DNA from: Streptomyces griseiscabiei
GTDB taxonomy: Bacteria > Actinomycetota > Actinomycetes > Streptomycetales > Streptomycetaceae
Direction of reading: 5' to 3'
Assembly: GCF_020010925.1 (NCBI RefSeq)
Contig: NZ_JAGJBZ010000001.1
Location: forward strand, 434,001-498,000
DNA length: 64,000 bases
The position numbers and the translations under genes were made by a program. Positions 62,212 to 64,000 of the stretch are shown here, in pieces. Under the pieces are notes generated by a model. It had not been told where the DNA came from. It worked only from the letters and a program-made list of their open reading frames with translations, and made no database searches. Every line of letters begins with the position of its first letter. The stretch's first letter is position 1.

Positions 62212-64000
62212 ATGGGCGAGGTTCGCGCGGGCGGGCAGTTCCGGCCGTTGGAGGCCGGTGACCCGACGACCGTGGCGAGCTACCGGCTCGCGGCACGGCT
62301 CGGCTCCGGCGGCATGGGCACGGTCTATCTGTCGTACACACCGGGCGGCCACCCGATCGCGCTGAAGACGATCCGGCCCGAACTGAGCGAGGACCCCGAG
62401 TTCCGCCGCCGGTTCAAGCAGGAGGTGCAGGCCGCCCAGCGGGTGCAGGGCCTGTACACCGCGCCCGTCCTCGACCACGACACCGAGGGCGCGCAGCCCT
62501 GGCTGGCCACCGCCTATGTGCCCGGCCCGTCGCTGCACGCGGCGGTCGCCGAGCACGGCGCGCTACCGCTGGGCTCGGTCCTGCTGCTGCTCGCCGGGGT
62601 CGCGGAGGCGCTGTCGGTGATCCACGGCGCGGGCATCGTCCACCGTGATCTGAAGCCCTCCAATGTGCTGCTCGCCGGCGACGGGCCCCGGGTCATCGAC
62701 TTCGGCATCGCGCGGGCCGCCGACGCCACCGCACTGACCGGTACCGGCGTCTCCATCGGCACCCCGGCGTTCATGTCGCCGGAGCAGGCCGCCGGGAAGC
62801 CGGTCACGCCCGCGTCGGACATCTTCGCCCTCGGCCAGGTGGCCGCGTTCGCGGCCCGCGGCACCGGCGCGTACGGCGACGGCCCCTCGCACGCGGTGCT
62901 GTACCGGATCGTCCACGAGGAGCCCGACCTCGGCGGCCTCCCGGACGAACTCCGGTTCATCGAACGCTGCCTGGCCAAGGACCCGGCCGACCGCCCCTCC
63001 CCCGCCGAGGTCGTGACCCTCTGTCAGGAGGCGTCGCCCACCCCGCTGGTGCAGTCGGGCTCCTGGCTGCCGGAGGCGATCGGCGCGGACATCACCCGCC
63101 GGGTCTCGGCGTCGGCGGATCTGCTGGCCGAACGGAGGAAGGACGCCGAGGCCCCGACCTCCGCGACACTGCCCCCGCCGCCCACCGCGCCGGTGACCCA
63201 GCAGAGTTCACCGTCCGTCAGCCCCGCCTCCCCGACCATCCACGCGGCGCCGACCATGCTCTCCGGGCCGACCACCCCGCCCCCGCCGGGTCCCGTGGGC
63301 CCGCCGTCGGCGCCGTACCACCCGCAGCCGGGACAGCCCGGGCCGTCGGGCCCGCACACCGTCCCGACCGGGCACCACGCGCCGTATCCGCAGCCGGGCT
63401 GGCAGCAGCCGCACCCACAGGGTCATCCCCAAGGTCACCCGCGTCCGCTCCCCCTCCCCCCGCCGCGCAGCAACGTCGGCAAGTGGATCGGGATCGGTGT
63501 GGCGGTGGTGTTCGGGCTGGGGCTGCTCGGCAGCTGCGCGACGTTCGTGAAGGGCCTCACGGGTTCGAGCAGTTCCTCCAGCGGCTCGGTCGGCGGTTCG
63601 TCGGCCGGCTCGGACGGCGGCTCCTCGGACGCGTCGGAGGGCTCGGAGTCCAAGCCGAAGGCGGACCCCAAGCCGGTCACCTTCAAGGGCGTCAACATCC
63701 CCGCCAACTACTACGTGCGCTTCGCCGACTCCCCGCCCAAGCCCCTCGACAGCGAGCTGGGCGTGTCGTACGAGGACGACGGGGACTTCTACTACTACTC
63801 GGACTCGCTGTTCGGGGAGAAGAAGGTGGGCAGCAGCAGCGAGAAGCTCGTCCTGCTGAACAACTCCCAGAAGGGTTCCCTGGAAACCTGCCGGAACGAG
63901 ACCCGGTACACGGCCTCCGTCCAGCTCGGCCAGGTCTCCAAGGGCTCCCAGATGTGCGTGCGCACCAACTCCGGCCACATGGGCCTGGTCACCTTCAAGG
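62212..64000 (+). CDS. Ser/Thr protein kinase (PknB-like), 3' end outside window
   Basis: A Hanks-type kinase, 596 residues inside the window with no stop. N-terminal catalytic domain: GSGGMGTVY (31-39), Lys52, HRDLKPSN (144-151), DFG (163-165) and SPEQ (189-192). It is followed by a Pro/Gln/His-rich juxtamembrane linker (320-418), a single TM segment (about 424-444), and an extracellular Ser/Gly linker leading to an unknown sensor domain (NIPANYYVRFADSPPKPLDS). GGGGGAG precedes ATG 62212. The sensor is not PASTA. Confidence 0.95.
   Translation, partial: MGEVRAGGQFRPLEAGDPTTVASYRLAARLGSGGMGTVYLSYTPGGHPIALKTIRPELSEDPEFRRRFKQEVQAAQRVQGLYTAPVLDHDTEGAQPWLATAYVPGPSLHAAVAEHGALPLGSVLLLLAGVAEALSVIHGAGIVHRDLKPSNVLLAGDGPRVIDFGIARAADATALTGTGVSIGTPAFMSPEQAAGKPVTPASDIFALGQVAAFAARGTGAYGDGPSHAVLYRIVHEEPDLGGLPDELRFIERCLAKDPADRPSPAEVVTLCQEASPTPLVQSGSWLPEAIGADITRRVSASADLLAERRKDAEAPTSATLPPPPTAPVTQQSSPSVSPASPTIHAAPTMLSGPTTPPPPGPVGPPSAPYHPQPGQPGPSGPHTVPTGHHAPYPQPGWQQPHPQGHPQGHPRPLPLPPPRSNVGKWIGIGVAVVFGLGLLGSCATFVKGLTGSSSSSSGSVGGSSAGSDGGSSDASEGSESKPKADPKPVTFKGVNIPANYYVRFADSPPKPLDSELGVSYEDDGDFYYYSDSLFGEKKVGSSSEKLVLLNNSQKGSLETCRNETRYTASVQLGQVSKGSQMCVRTNSGHMGLVTFK

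Overview
The window is high-GC, densely coding DNA of a Streptomyces-type actinomycete. The evidence is the codon bias, GTG starts, many ATGA/GTGA start-stop overlaps, several apparently leaderless promoters, and a right-hand block (TerC/TerD proteins, AhpE-type peroxiredoxin, DUF3052, homodimeric pyruvate dehydrogenase E1) that is typical of Streptomyces core chromosome. Positions 1-45.5 kb look accessory; 45.8-64 kb look like core. The two halves meet at an extreme poly-G/poly-C tract (45554-45770), so their adjacency should be treated as unproven.

1-28.5 kb, aromatic catabolism. A first ring-hydroxylating dioxygenase operon (1-4959) enters the window already in progress: alpha subunit (N-terminus missing), beta subunit, a 101-residue unknown, a dihydrodiol-dehydrogenase-like SDR, a 3Fe-4S ferredoxin, a ferredoxin reductase and a class II aldolase/decarboxylase, nearly all translationally coupled. 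After a PadR remnant and an empty stretch, a second set (6468-12142) carries an amidohydrolase, a probable bicovalent flavin oxidase, a SnoaL-like protein, a type-B carboxylesterase and an SDR whose catalytic Tyr is replaced by His; its pathway is not recognisable. A regulatory block (12169-19117) holds LysR, MarR, IclR and TetR regulators, two more SDRs, a TetR stump and an MFS transporter. Then 19275-28511 encodes a nearly complete biphenyl/alkylbenzene-type meta pathway: reductase, Rieske ferredoxin, extradiol dioxygenase, C-C hydrolase, dioxygenase alpha and beta, cis-dihydrodiol dehydrogenase, 2-hydroxypentadienoate hydratase, acylating acetaldehyde dehydrogenase and 4-hydroxy-2-oxovalerate aldolase. 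It would take an aromatic ring to pyruvate and acetyl-CoA plus a side-chain acid. It ends at a perfect 17-bp hairpin terminator.

28.8-43.2 kb, carbohydrate use. A minus-strand operon (two sugar permeases, a lipoprotein binding protein, a Gfo/Idh oxidoreductase and a DUF6807/PmoA-like protein) faces a LacI regulator across a perfect double operator. Next come a frameshifted cupin, an SGNH hydrolase, a large secreted parallel beta-helix protein and two divergent LacI regulators. Together these look like a small glycan-utilisation locus. No ABC ATPase is present, so a shared ATPase (MsiK type) is expected elsewhere.

43.3-45.8 kb, mobile DNA and junction. A decayed IS701-like transposase, an intact IS5-family element with terminal repeats and a 3-bp target duplication, a decayed IS-associated gene, and the poly-G/poly-C tract.

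45.8-64 kb, core genes. TerC, two TerD paralogues, peroxiredoxin, DUF3052, aceE, a voltage-sensor-like K+ channel, a small membrane protein, a DHA2 efflux pump with divergent TetR, a DUF1023 hydrolase, a DUF4429/SHOCT protein, an aldo/keto reductase coupled to a MerR regulator with a textbook 19-bp-spacer promoter, a GNAT acetyltransferase, a serine beta-lactamase-fold hydrolase, and a Ser/Thr kinase running off the right edge. No tRNA, rRNA or CRISPR array was seen.
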